Shown here in pieces: positions 20,107 through 28,008 of a stretch of 36,182 bases of DNA. This stretch comes from Isohypsibius dastychi (Eukaryota; Tardigrada; Eutardigrada; Parachela; Isohypsibiidae). The notes beneath the pieces were generated by a model, which saw only the letters and a program-made list of their open reading frames with translations, made no database searches and had not been told where the DNA came from. Made by a program: the position numbers and the translations under genes. The stretch is from assembly GCA_034696485.1 (NCBI GenBank), contig JAQIWT010000101.1, positions 1 to 36,182 on the forward strand. Reading direction: 5' to 3'. Each line of letters starts with the position of its first letter. Within the stretch, counting starts at the first letter, position 1.

Positions 20107-21505
20107 TTACGCCGTAAAATCCGCAATGAGCTGACGGTGGTGATTGATTTCTAAAAGAAGAAGAGAGTTGAGCAACAACGTTTTTTATTGTTACTTAATG
20201 CGTCTTACCAAGTATGTTGTCGAAAACCATGTATGTGATGCACATAATAGTCTTCTCTAATGCAGCATCGAACTGAACTCGCAGTGACAAGTTGCCCTGG
20301 CGTACCAATGTCATAGAACCTCGACCTGTCCCTCCCGGTGTTAGGTCAGCCGCAAAAATCGAGTACCCCTTTCCCCATTCAGCAGGAGAGAACGTCATCG
20401 CTCCCCAGTTCATGTTTTTTCTTTGTAAAACTTCAAGAAGTCCGTTGTATGGTTCCAACCATTGCTCTTTCTCAATGTTGACCTCATATGGTTTAGTAGG
20501 GAACGAAATCCCTTCAGCTTCGATACTCAAATGATTAATTTTGAAATGTTCGAAATTAAATGGATTTTTTCCTTTGGAACCATAGAAAGATTCCGATGCA
20601 ACGAAGGCGACAAACATTACTTTCGGCAGTGCACCAATATGAATGTTGGCAATAGTTTTTCCCTGAGTGGATGCCGTGATATCGTGAGCTCGAACGATGA
20701 CACGCTCGATATGATATTTACATGTCTGGGTTCCGAGTTGTCGAGTCACTGCTGCCAGGTATGATGGATTTGGTATATACCGCTTTAGATATATAGTTGG
20801 GTTTCGAATGAAGACTTTGTACTCTGTTGTGTCACCTTCTGCAGTGTAGTTCCGTAGACAGAAATCACTCTTGTTCATGATGAATCGGAGTTGCAAAGGA
20901 ACTCCCGGGATGAGATTCTTACTTTGCTGGAAGATATCACAATGCGGACGGCCTGAAAAATGGACGTACTTGTTCTTAATAAACTTTGCACGGCGTTTCC
21001 CTTCGTTTGTGTTTTCTTTTGCGTCATTAAAATGTCCCGCACTGTCCTGGTACATGCCACTACACTGTGCTTGACTAATCAAAGTTTCAACTGAATTCTC
21101 CAGTACTTTTTCCAAATAACTTCGATATGCATAAGTTGGGCTTGCATCTGAAATGAGTCGACTAGCCAACGTCACATGCACGGATGACCAAACGGAATGT
21201 AGAAAATTGTTCACGGGTGCCACTAGATCTGTTTCTTCGATGTGAACAAATTGTGTCGAATTGGCCACCTTCTTCTTGATGCATGCTTGGAATTCCAGAT
21301 TAACATCGGGTAGTGAGAGAAAGTTTGATGATGGTGGAATAAAAAAATTGACATCACCAGATGCCATGTCCTCATTCACGGCAGTTGTTGGTAGAATCCT
21401 TTCCGTTTCAACGCGGATGAAATCCGTGTACGTTGCAGGGACGAGGAAGAAATGAGAATCGACTTGAAGAGCAGGCTCCGATCCCTCTTGTATCATCAGC
21501 GCCAT
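20107..21505 (-). CDS. mcp: Major capsid protein (double jelly roll), two exons (446 aa)
   Basis: Exon 1 is 21505-20209, intron 20151-20208 (58 nt, GTAAG..CTTTTAG), exon 2 20150-20107. The N-terminal pattern (SHFFLVPATYTDF and FFIPPSSNFLSLPDVNLE) and the C-terminal GTGRGSMTLVRQGNLSLRVQ followed by TYMVFDNIL are typical of Polinton/adintovirus MCPs. Their usual short tail after the FDN-IL motif is found only after splicing; unspliced, the protein stops five residues later. The length fits the family. It would form trimeric capsomers of an icosahedral virion. It lies in the morphogenesis block, 3 nt after the pX-like gene. Confidence 0.92.
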
Positions 21506-21508
21506 GTT

Positions 21509-21943
21509 TTAAAATATATCCGGTATGGATGTTGGAGATAATCTCTGAATCTTCTTCACTGTGGGCTTCCGGCGAATTCTACGTTTTCGTTTTTTTCCAC
21601 CACCTTGTTGCACTGATGACTCGTTAGGAGTCAATATCTGTCCGATTTTACTACCGATTGCTTGAGCTGTTTCATCTACTGCTGATTGAGCAGCTGTTCT
21701 TAAATGAGGCTTAGCGACTTCGAATGCGGTTTTTATATGAGGGGTGGCGCTTTTAATGATCGGTCGTGCGAAACTTGCAAGCCGTGTCAACATGGTTCTT
21801 AGAAAGGCTGGCAACATGAATCCACAACCATTCTGCAGTACACTGCCCCGGTATCTGGACAACATTTCGCCATGACCGACTTGAAACTCAGTGAAGATAT
21901 GGTCATAGAATCCATCTTGTGTATCGTAAATTACAAGAGGCAT
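21509..21943 (-). CDS. pX/pVI-like basic, membrane-active capsid peptide (144 aa)
   Basis: The first 35 residues are neutral, followed by a glycine-containing hydrophobic and amphipathic stretch (NGCGFMLPAFLRTMLTRLAS, about 38-57), a Lys/Ala-rich helix and a highly basic segment GGGKKRKRRIRRK (114-126). This layout (amphipathic membrane-lytic helix plus DNA-condensing tail) is that of the adenovirus pVI/pX-like proteins of Polintons and adintoviruses, normally trimmed by the viral protease. The start overlaps the penton stop by one base (TAATG), and the stop is 3 nt before the MCP ATG. Confidence 0.78.
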   Translation of the reverse strand: MPLVIYDTQDGFYDHIFTEFQVGHGEMLSRYRGSVLQNGCGFMLPAFLRTMLTRLASFARPIIKSATPHIKTAFEVAKPHLRTAAQSAVDETAQAIGSKIGQILTPNESSVQQGGGKKRKRRIRRKPTVKKIQRLSPTSIPDIF

Positions 21944-22861
21944 TATCGAAGAGGGCGAAAATGTAACTTAATAAGCGATTTCCCAGTTTGAAAACGTGCG
22001 TCGTCGCCTAAATCGGTCACCAGATTCAACTCAATATTGTCAAAGACAGAATGGATTACAGGAACGTAATGTGCGAAGTCAAATCGTTCAACGACTGTTT
22101 CGAATCGCGGTCCTCCGGCTTTAATGGGGACAGCTCGCAATAATTGTAAGGTTTCCCCACCAACAATGTTAAAGTCAGCTACAGATGAGTAGATGTACAG
22201 ATTTTGGGTTCCAATTTGCATGTTGACGGGTTTCTCGGATTTGAAATCAAATTGCACATCACTTCCACTTTTTGTCATGAAGGTACTCAGTCTTGTCTCA
22301 AATGGAATCGATCGGACTATTCCATACTTTCTCATCATAGTACTTTCGAATTTCGGGCAGTCATCGACAGATATTCTTGTCCGTGTGATTCCCAACATTT
22401 GCCGTAGATGTAAACAGCTTTTGAAATCGAGGAATAACCTTGGGCTGTTGAACGCAATGTGTGTCTTGGCATTCATTGAGAAAGCTCATATTGAAAACGC
22501 TGGTCCGGATACTGTACTGCCATTGAATGGTTTCAAATCCGGTGCCCGTTCAGCAATGTATGACATGAGCTCATCTTTTGCGTATATTCCCGGTGGAATT
22601 TTTATTGTATCTGATTCAAATTGCAATGTTTCCGTTGGGATCACTTGATGTTACTTGATCCACAATCAAGGATTGTTCAATGGGAATATTGAACAGCGAA
22701 TTTGGATAGAACAGTTCCACAACCGCAACCTCCCATTTTCCAGGCAGATGAACAGATTTACGTAGTTTCGTTTTCCAGTTTGATGGTGTATTCATTGGGT
22801 AAATGTCCAGGCATGCATCGCTTGGCAAAGTCATGTAAAACGAAGAATTAGATTGAGTCAT
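21943..22861 (-). pseudogene. Penton-like minor capsid protein, reading frame broken twice
   Basis: The N-terminal part (22861 to about 22619) has SSFYMTLPSDACLDIYPMNT and GKWEVAVVELFYP, typical of the single-jelly-roll penton protein of Polintons. Homology then continues in another frame near 22624 (IKIPPGIYAKDELM) and meets a TGA at about 22486-22488. The C-terminal part (LFLDFKSCLHLRQMLGI and ELNLVTDLGD) stays in that second frame to the stop at 21943. Either two mutations have broken the gene, or two introns of 34 and 48 nt with weaker sites (GTGATC..AATCAG and GTATCC..GCCAAG) are removed. Those would be shorter than almost every other intron in the element. The vertex role in the capsid is inferred from the family. 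Confidence 0.72.
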
Positions 22862-22863
22862 GT

Positions 22864-23163
22864 TTATTCAATAACGTACACGAGACAATTCCGATTGATA
22901 AAAATGGCAAGTACAGGATTACCATCTGAATCAGAAACTTCATAGACACTTCTTGGTTTTTGTTTTATGACTTTAGTTATGACAAATACTTCCTCCTTAA
23001 ATCCACCTTTATATTCTTTGTGGAAGACGTCTTTTTCTACGCTTATTCTGACATGATCACCAACCGAGAACTGAGGCGTTTGAGTTTTTGCATTTAACAG
23101 TTTGGCGTACAAGTTATTGAACACCTGAAGTGAATTTGTTTCATCAACCGCTTCCGGTTTCAT
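22864..23163 (-). CDS. Orphan integrase C-terminal (SH3-like) domain (99 aa)
   Basis: VFNNLYAKLL then FSVGDHVRISVEKDVFHKEY, EEVFVITKV, YEVSDSDGNPVLAIF is the C-terminal DNA-binding domain of retroviral-type integrases as carried by Polintons. The zinc-binding N-terminus and DDE core that should precede it are missing; upstream lie a 54-residue frame and the ATPase. The ATG at 23163 follows the preceding stop with one base between, and the stop is 2 nt before the penton ATG, so it looks like a free-standing gene in the array. It may be a deletion remnant or a reused DNA-binding domain. Confidence 0.75.
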   Translation of the reverse strand: MKPEAVDETNSLQVFNNLYAKLLNAKTQTPQFSVGDHVRISVEKDVFHKEYKGGFKEEVFVITKVIKQKPRSVYEVSDSDGNPVLAIFINRNCLVYVIE

Positions 23164-23164
23164 T

Positions 23165-23329
23165 TTATGTGCACGATGGATGGTGTGGTGTACAAATGTT
23201 GAGACAAATCTCCTCAAATCCTTTGATGTGTTTTTTACTGCACATTTCCAGCAATTTCCGTCTTTGCTTTGGTTTCAAGTATTTCAGGGTTATAATCAGA
23301 GGAGTCACTTCTTCTATGTGGTTTGTCAT
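23165..23329 (-). CDS. Small helical protein between ATPase and integrase domain (54 aa)
   Basis: The ATG overlaps the ATPase stop (ATGA), and the TAA is one base before the next ATG. The sequence is a basic helix (LKYLKPKQRRKLLEMCSKK then IKGFEEICLNI). It resembles, from memory, a short Polinton protein family with a K-P-K-x-R core followed by CEICLN that usually continues for another 40 residues, so this copy may be cut short. Function unknown. Confidence 0.6.
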   Translation of the reverse strand: MTNHIEEVTPLIITLKYLKPKQRRKLLEMCSKKHIKGFEEICLNICTPHHPSCT

Positions 23330-24003
23330 TTTTCGGGTAGGCTGGTTTCCTTTGGATCAATATAAATCCTCAGTCCTTCTTCCGGCATAAGATGAGATCG
23401 AATTCTTAAGTAATCAGGCGTGTCGCTTTTAAGGTCGATGAGAATTGGCTGGTAAGATTCTGACATGACGATCTTATACGCATCGCTTGAATGCTTGAGC
23501 CCCATTTGTCTGCTGAGAAGATTGATTTGCTCCTTGTCACGCACGTTTTTGAACAAAAATATATATGAAGCATTTAAGTGGATGTCTCTCATGGCTTTTC
23601 CTTGTTTATAAAAATTGTTGAGGAGGAAGAGGATCGATACGTTCTGATGATGAATTTTCTGTGTGAACAATTTTGACGCCATGGCATTTTCCGAAAGTGA
23701 GTTTGCGACATCATCTAAAATCAGCAGAGTTTTTTTCTCGGCGCTGAAAATATTGTCACCAGTCAGAATCTCATTGATATTTTTTGTGAAACGAATTTCT
23801 GGAACGACCAGCATACTTTCGTCGTATGATTTTTGCCACTCATCAAACACGTAAATTATCTGATCGAATTGTTCGCTGAATATAGATTCACGGTTTCGAA
23901 TCATTTTCATCACGTATTCAGATTTTCCGGACATTGTGCTTCCGCATACTATTCCTCCGAACGGTAATCGTAACCGAGTGTCAAATTCAGTTTTTGGCCA
24001 CAT
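23326..24003 (-). CDS. atp: FtsK/HerA-type genome packaging ATPase (225 aa)
   Basis: The Walker A motif is at residues 21-28 (GSTMSGKS) and Walker B at 93-98 (LLILDD). After that comes the sensor-like stretch ILFLLNNFYKQGK. The order and size match the A32-like packaging ATPases of Polintons, adintoviruses and NCLDVs, which pump the genome into the capsid. The gene heads the minus-strand morphogenesis block, with its ATG only 12 bp from the divergent plus-strand gene, so its promoter must lie inside that gene. Confidence 0.93.
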   Translation of the reverse strand: MWPKTEFDTRLRLPFGGIVCGSTMSGKSEYVMKMIRNRESIFSEQFDQIIYVFDEWQKSYDESMLVVPEIRFTKNINEILTGDNIFSAEKKTLLILDDVANSLSENAMASKLFTQKIHHQNVSILFLLNNFYKQGKAMRDIHLNASYIFLFKNVRDKEQINLLSRQMGLKHSSDAYKIVMSESYQPILIDLKSDTPDYLRIRSHLMPEEGLRIYIDPKETSLPEK

Positions 24004-24015
24004 TATATTTTGTAG

Positions 24016-24525
24016 ATGAGAGATATAGTTCTCGATATCGACTGGATTACTGATGACAATCGTCTTATGATAACCGAGCTTGCCTACTGCGATAGCTTAG
24101 CACGAGAAAGCCAATTATTTCAGTTTACCATACCGGATACCTTTAATGATCTTGGATCCTATTTCAAACATCAAGTACGCTATTCGAGCGAGCTTGTGTG
24201 GCATACCAACGGCAATTTAATGTATACTGAAGTCGTCGTGGCTCTCCAACAGATTCTCAACCTCATTCCCGCTCGTCTATCACAAATCATCTTTTGGACC
24301 AAAGGCGTCGAGAAGACAAAACTTTTGCAAACTTTTCTACCTGAAATTATCAATCTGCAGACGTTAGGCTGTCCAAAATTCATCGAACTCTCAAAGAAAG
24401 CAAAGACTACCCTGACAAAGGCCCAAGTTTACTCCTATTGGCTAAATGGCAACCATAACAAACGTTGTGGCAACAGCCAATCTGAACTGCCCTCTGAATC
24501 TGACCCAAATCCAAGACCAAGGTGA
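24016..24525 (+). CDS. Unknown, DEDD-nuclease-like Polinton protein (169 aa)
   Basis: The start DIVLDIDWITDDN, then ITELAYCDS, W near 61-62 (LVWHTNG), QIIFWTKGVEKTKLLQ and LQTLGCPKFIELSKK reproduce a pattern I know from uncharacterised animal transposon proteins (D-x-D near the start, then KELA, HGxxW, VKGxEK, GCPxL). The spacing suggests an RNase H-fold exonuclease of DnaQ type, but the identity is from pattern memory only. The tail (SQSELPSESDPNPRPR) is encoded where the TBP gene overlaps by 80 nt in another frame. The gene diverges from the ATPase. Confidence 0.65.
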   Translation: MRDIVLDIDWITDDNRLMITELAYCDSLARESQLFQFTIPDTFNDLGSYFKHQVRYSSELVWHTNGNLMYTEVVVALQQILNLIPARLSQIIFWTKGVEKTKLLQTFLPEIINLQTLGCPKFIELSKKAKTTLTKAQVYSYWLNGNHNKRCGNSQSELPSESDPNPRPR

Positions 24526-24955
24526 CATGGTAGAATATTATCCTGAACGATTCAGTGGTCTACTTATGCGGCGATTCAAACCATTCAAGGGACATTGTCA
24601 ACTATATGCATGCGGGAAAATCACCGTCAATGGTGGGCGATCAAGGCAGGAATCGATCTGGTTACTGAAGCGGTTCGCAAGAATACTTCATAAAATGGGT
24701 TTCCCTGTTACAAGGATAACCAAGTATAAAATTGTTAATATCATCGCTACGGCCGATCTCGGGCGTCGATTGAATATTCCTTTATTAGCCAGTCAGTTGA
24801 ACGCCAGGTACAAACCCGAAATGATTCATGGGATGTCCGTTAAACTGAGTGAATGCACAGCAGTTATTTTTTACAGCGGTAAAGTGAATTCTCTCGGGGC
24901 GGAATCAGAGCTGGCAATTCATGCTTCATTGATTGAATTAAAACTACTCATTTAA
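24446..24955 (+). CDS. tbp: TATA-binding protein homologue (169 aa)
   Basis: The gene encodes the whole TBP saddle and nothing else: two direct repeats of about 80 residues. Repeat 1 has NVVATANLNCPLNL, ERFSGLLMR (35-42) and LYACGKITVNGG (53-64). Repeat 2 has IVNIIATADLGRRLNI, EMIHGMSVK (125-133) and IFYSGKVNSLGAES (141-154). These match the TBP core order: NVV-T-NL, RF-A-IMR, LIF-SGK-V-TGA. Of the four DNA-kinking phenylalanine positions, two are Phe (36 and 142), one Tyr (54) and one Ile (127), so it is diverged but not obviously dead. The start is ATGGCAACC inside the preceding gene. The stop overlaps the stop of the opposite gene by 2 nt. It is probably an element-specific transcription factor. 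Confidence 0.9.
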   Translation: MATITNVVATANLNCPLNLTQIQDQGDMVEYYPERFSGLLMRRFKPFKGHCQLYACGKITVNGGRSRQESIWLLKRFARILHKMGFPVTRITKYKIVNIIATADLGRRLNIPLLASQLNARYKPEMIHGMSVKLSECTAVIFYSGKVNSLGAESELAIHASLIELKLLI

Positions 24956-25620
24956 TCAGGTTCCGGTGTACCGTTCTCTTGTAGCCAACGAGCAATTTGC
25001 TGCATGACTTCAGGCGGTTGATCGGCAATGTGATTCTCACATTCACAAGTTCCCGTCATCGTTTCGGCGCATCCCAAGTTTGATGAAGCTGATTCGCCAC
25101 TGGTGCTCCTTGTTGCCTGGGGTGGAGTAGGGGTGAATGGTGGGAACACCGTAAATTCTTGATCACTGGAATCGCTTTCTTGGCCTTCTAGTCGGTTTAG
25201 CAAATTGAACGTCCGTGTCGTTGTGAATCGTAGATCTTTAGGCTTGGCGTTTTTTGGTGCGTTAGCGTCAGGTGGTGGAATACGCTGTTTTTGTGTTCCC
25301 AGTCCTAGTGAGAATTAGATGGAATGAATTCATAATATTTTGGAAAAACCTACTTGGCACAAGCCCAACTCTTTCAAGAAGGACCTCATCCATCGCTAAT
25401 TTTCTCTCCGGGGTCGGTGTCGGCGGGCTCTCTGACCCGGTGTTGGACACGGCTCTCGCTGCTGCGATGTCCAGGGTAAGTTTTGCTCTGGATTTGGATT
25501 TTGGTTCATCGGCCTCCATTCCGCCAAGTGAAAGAAGAAGTAGCTTCTGCACTCGTACCGAATGAGGAATTGTTCGTTGACGAAACCGTTCTGTTGGCTA
25601 ACAAACATTAATGGATCCAT
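24952..25620 (-). CDS. Ser/Pro/Thr-rich unknown protein, three exons (182 aa)
   Basis: Exons 25620-25559, 25487-25354 and 25304-24952; introns 71 nt (GTACG..AATCCAG) and 49 nt (GTAGGT..TCACTAG), 549 nt in frame. A TATATAAG box (25656-25649) sits 29 bp before the ATG, which is why I prefer this start to the internal ATG at 25519. The product is low in order: TLDIAAARAVSNTGSESPPT, PPPDANAPKNAKPKDLR, DSSDQEFTVFPPFTPTPPQ, with Cys pairs (CAETMTGTCECE) and an acidic end. It looks like a phosphorylated regulatory or scaffold protein. No family recognised. Confidence 0.6.
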
Positions 25621-25648
25621 GCTTTTACTTCACTTCAACTCCAACCAA

Positions 25649-25656
25649 CTTATATA
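25649..25656 (-). promoter_or_regulatory. TATA box of the Ser/Pro-rich gene
   Basis: TATATAAG on the minus strand, 29 bp upstream of the ATG at 25620. Confidence 0.6.
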
Positions 25657-25683
25657 CTTTATTCAAGTACAGTCGCATGGTCA

Positions 25684-26127
25684 TCAAGCAGCCGCACATT
25701 TGTATGCATCACGCAGTTCAACCAATAGTTCACCCAGGCGATTCAGACCACGAAGACGTTGACCTGTACCCCAATAATCATCCAACGTATTCTTGTAAAA
25801 CAACATACGACTACCAGTTCCAAGAAGTTGTCTCATCAAATTATCGTCAATCACAAACTTGACCAGTATCGTTTCTCGCATGATATCATCTTTGACCCGG
25901 TCCCAGTTTCTCGGAATGACTTCATCCATCACTCGCGAACTTTCTCCGTAACGTGGCTTCCATATCTCACATCGCACCACTGGGTCTTTTGAGAACCTTT
26001 TGTTGTCATAATATTCTTAAGCGCATGAGTAAACAACCCCGTTGATAACGAATGATGACGCAAAATAGTTTGACAGAAACCCGTATTCCTCCAAAGGGTG
26101 TCCAAATTCAATTCTATGCGACGCCAT
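25684..26127 (-). pseudogene. NADAR (YbiA-like) domain protein with one in-frame stop
   Basis: From the ATG at 26127 the frame reads GFLSNYFASSFVINGVVY, then a TAA at codon 37 (26019-26017), and continues in the same frame to the end at 25684 with EYYDNKRF, ETILVKF and LLGTGSRMLFY, then DDYWGTGQRLRGLNRLGELL. This is the NADAR fold (NAD/ADP-ribose-associated, the YbiA N-glycosidase family): the FLSNF start, the E-[HY]-Y box and the WG-G-GxNxLGxLL end are all in place and in order. The stop falls one residue before the family's catalytic-region glutamate. All else is open, so the stop is a lone change, readthrough or a sequencing error. No intron with GT..AG removes it. Confidence 0.78.
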
Positions 26128-26195
26128 GACGTCAAGTGTTTTCACTGTTGACCAGTCAGTCCATGTGTGACTTTAACCTGCCATTGAACCACATA

Positions 26196-26198
26196 TAA
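26196..26198. repeat. Left TAA target duplication of the Harbinger
   Basis: TAA before the left end, repeated after the right end at 29729-29731. Three-base TWA duplications are the PIF/Harbinger signature. Confidence 0.85.
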
Positions 26199-26220
26199 AG
26201 GTGCTGTCAGACCTCACTTT
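26199..26220 (+). repeat. Harbinger left inverted repeat
   Basis: AGGTGCTGTCAGACC and seven further bases, an exact complement of 29707-29728. Confidence 0.9.
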
Positions 26221-26510
26221 GCAACAGTTGCAAAGTGGAAAGTGAAAATTGCACAAAGTGACATAAGTTCACTTTGTTGAAATTGAGTGAAAAATGTGAA
26301 AGTCTTTCGACAAAAAGTCTACTTCCGATTTTCGTCCGAAACGCGCAAAGACTTTGCGCAAGCATAACGACGTCGGACAAGTCGGGCTGAAAAAGTAAAC
26401 AAACCCCAGAATACCTTCCGCAATCTTTCCGTGCACCGGAACAACGCGTTTATTTATCCGTTCTTTCTGCCACTGTTTTAGTTTCTTCTTTCAACCAGTT
26501 TTATGTAAAA

Positions 26511-27965
26511 ATGGACCGCCGAGCACAGCAGCTCAGAATTATGCGTTTACAAATGCGAGTGCTTCAGCAGCGACAGAAGATCATCCTTGCTTATTTGCGT
26601 TACGAACGGAATCGGAATCGCCGAGTTCGACGATGGTATCAGCGACCTATCAATTCGGAACGTGAGAAAAGAGGGGAATATCACCGTATTATTCAGGAGT
26701 TAAGAACAGCGGATCCTGCGAGACATTACCACTACTTTCGCATGTCAAAGGACCAGTTCGATGAAATCCTGAATTTGGTGAAAGATCTAATCGAGCACCC
26801 GCCATACCATCGATTTCCAATTTCAGCTGAAGAACGACTGGCGGTGACTCTAAGGTAATTTCGTAAATAAAGGTCATAAAAATTATTAAATTAAAAACTC
26901 GGTTTGTCTAGGCTGCTGGCATCGGGAGCTAATCAAGTGACTGTTGCACAAAGTTTCTGTCTGGGATATTCCACAGTGAACCAAATCTTCAAAGAAACCG
27001 TGAAAGCGCTCTGGACTGCGTTGGGACCTTTGTTTGTTCCTCCACCAACACCTGAACTATGGAAAAGTAATGCAGACAATTTCGCGAAGCTATGGCATTT
27101 TCCGAATTGTATCGGAGCTATTGATGGGAAACATGTGATGATGCAGGTAATCCTGATTTTGTTTGATATCTGCGTAAATTATGGTTAATATTAGTCTTTT
27201 TATTAGAAGCCTGATGGAGCTGCGAGCACTCATATCAACTATAAAGGATTTCATTCAATTGTTTTGATGGCTGTCGTTGGGCCGACTTATTTGTTCAATT
27301 TTGTGGACATCGGAGGTTATGGGAAACAAAGTGATGGGGGGACTTGGGCGAATTGTCTGCTGGGAAAAGCTCTGGAACAGAAGAACCTCGCTGTTCCTGA
27401 TCCTGCGTATCCACCGGGTGGACCCGATATTCTGCCGCATGTTTTTGTTGCGGATGCCGCCTTCCCCATGTCTGACAATTTAATGCGACCATACCCGGGC
27501 TACGGGAAGTCAACCATGCCAAGAGAAGAAAGAATTTTTAATTATCGGCTTTCCCGGGCTCGACGCGTTGTTGAAAACGCATTCGGAATATTGGCGCAAA
27601 GATGGAAAATTCTTGGCAGGGCGGTCGAACTGGAACGAGACACCATAATCCAAGCAGTTTTCGCCTGCATTGCTTTGCACAACTTTCTGACCTCAGCTTC
27701 GAACCGTGAACGTGATGACCTGCCGATGGATATTGAGGGACAGGAAGAACCAGCATCAGATTCTACCTGGGAGCTAGGCGCAGGTGAAAGCATGAAAAAG
27801 GTGGACTTTGGCAACAAAAATCGATCAAAGGACAGTGCTTATTTAATTCAGAACAAATTTCGTGATTATTTTGTGAGCCCTTCCGGTTCTGTTCCATGGC
27901 AAGAGAGCAGTACTTTTGGAGTCCTAAACATCGGAGGAGATAGCTCGGAAACAGATTCTGAATAG
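26511..27965 (+). CDS. Harbinger transposase (DDE), three exons (445 aa)
   Basis: Exons 26511-26854, 26912-27146 and 27207-27965; introns 57 and 60 nt, both GT..AG, 1338 nt in frame. The N-terminus is very Arg-rich (about residues 1-55), then YFRMSKDQFDEIL and the helix-turn-helix GANQVTVAQSFCLGYSTVNQ. The DDE nuclease follows: first Asp in CIGAIDGKHV, second in FVADAAFP, Glu in RVVENAFGILAQRW. It cuts and pastes the element at TWA sites, together with the Myb-like partner. The acidic C-terminus carries GDSSETDSE. Confidence 0.93.
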
Positions 27966-28008
27966 CATCTGCCGTCATTTATTATTTTATCCAGCTCAAT
28001 AAATATTC

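Noticed and set aside
20103-20126. Longer protease start upstream of 20105
   Set aside because: It would start at TTG, and that stretch is the last MCP exon.
25396-25620. Unspliced minus-strand frame ending in an Arg/Pro-rich tail
   Set aside because: Splicing at 25558/25488 gives a better continuation that joins two further exons in frame.
26511-27978. Minus-strand frames opposite the transposase
   Set aside because: The plus strand has the complete Harbinger domain order with splice sites; the minus frames have no domain signal.
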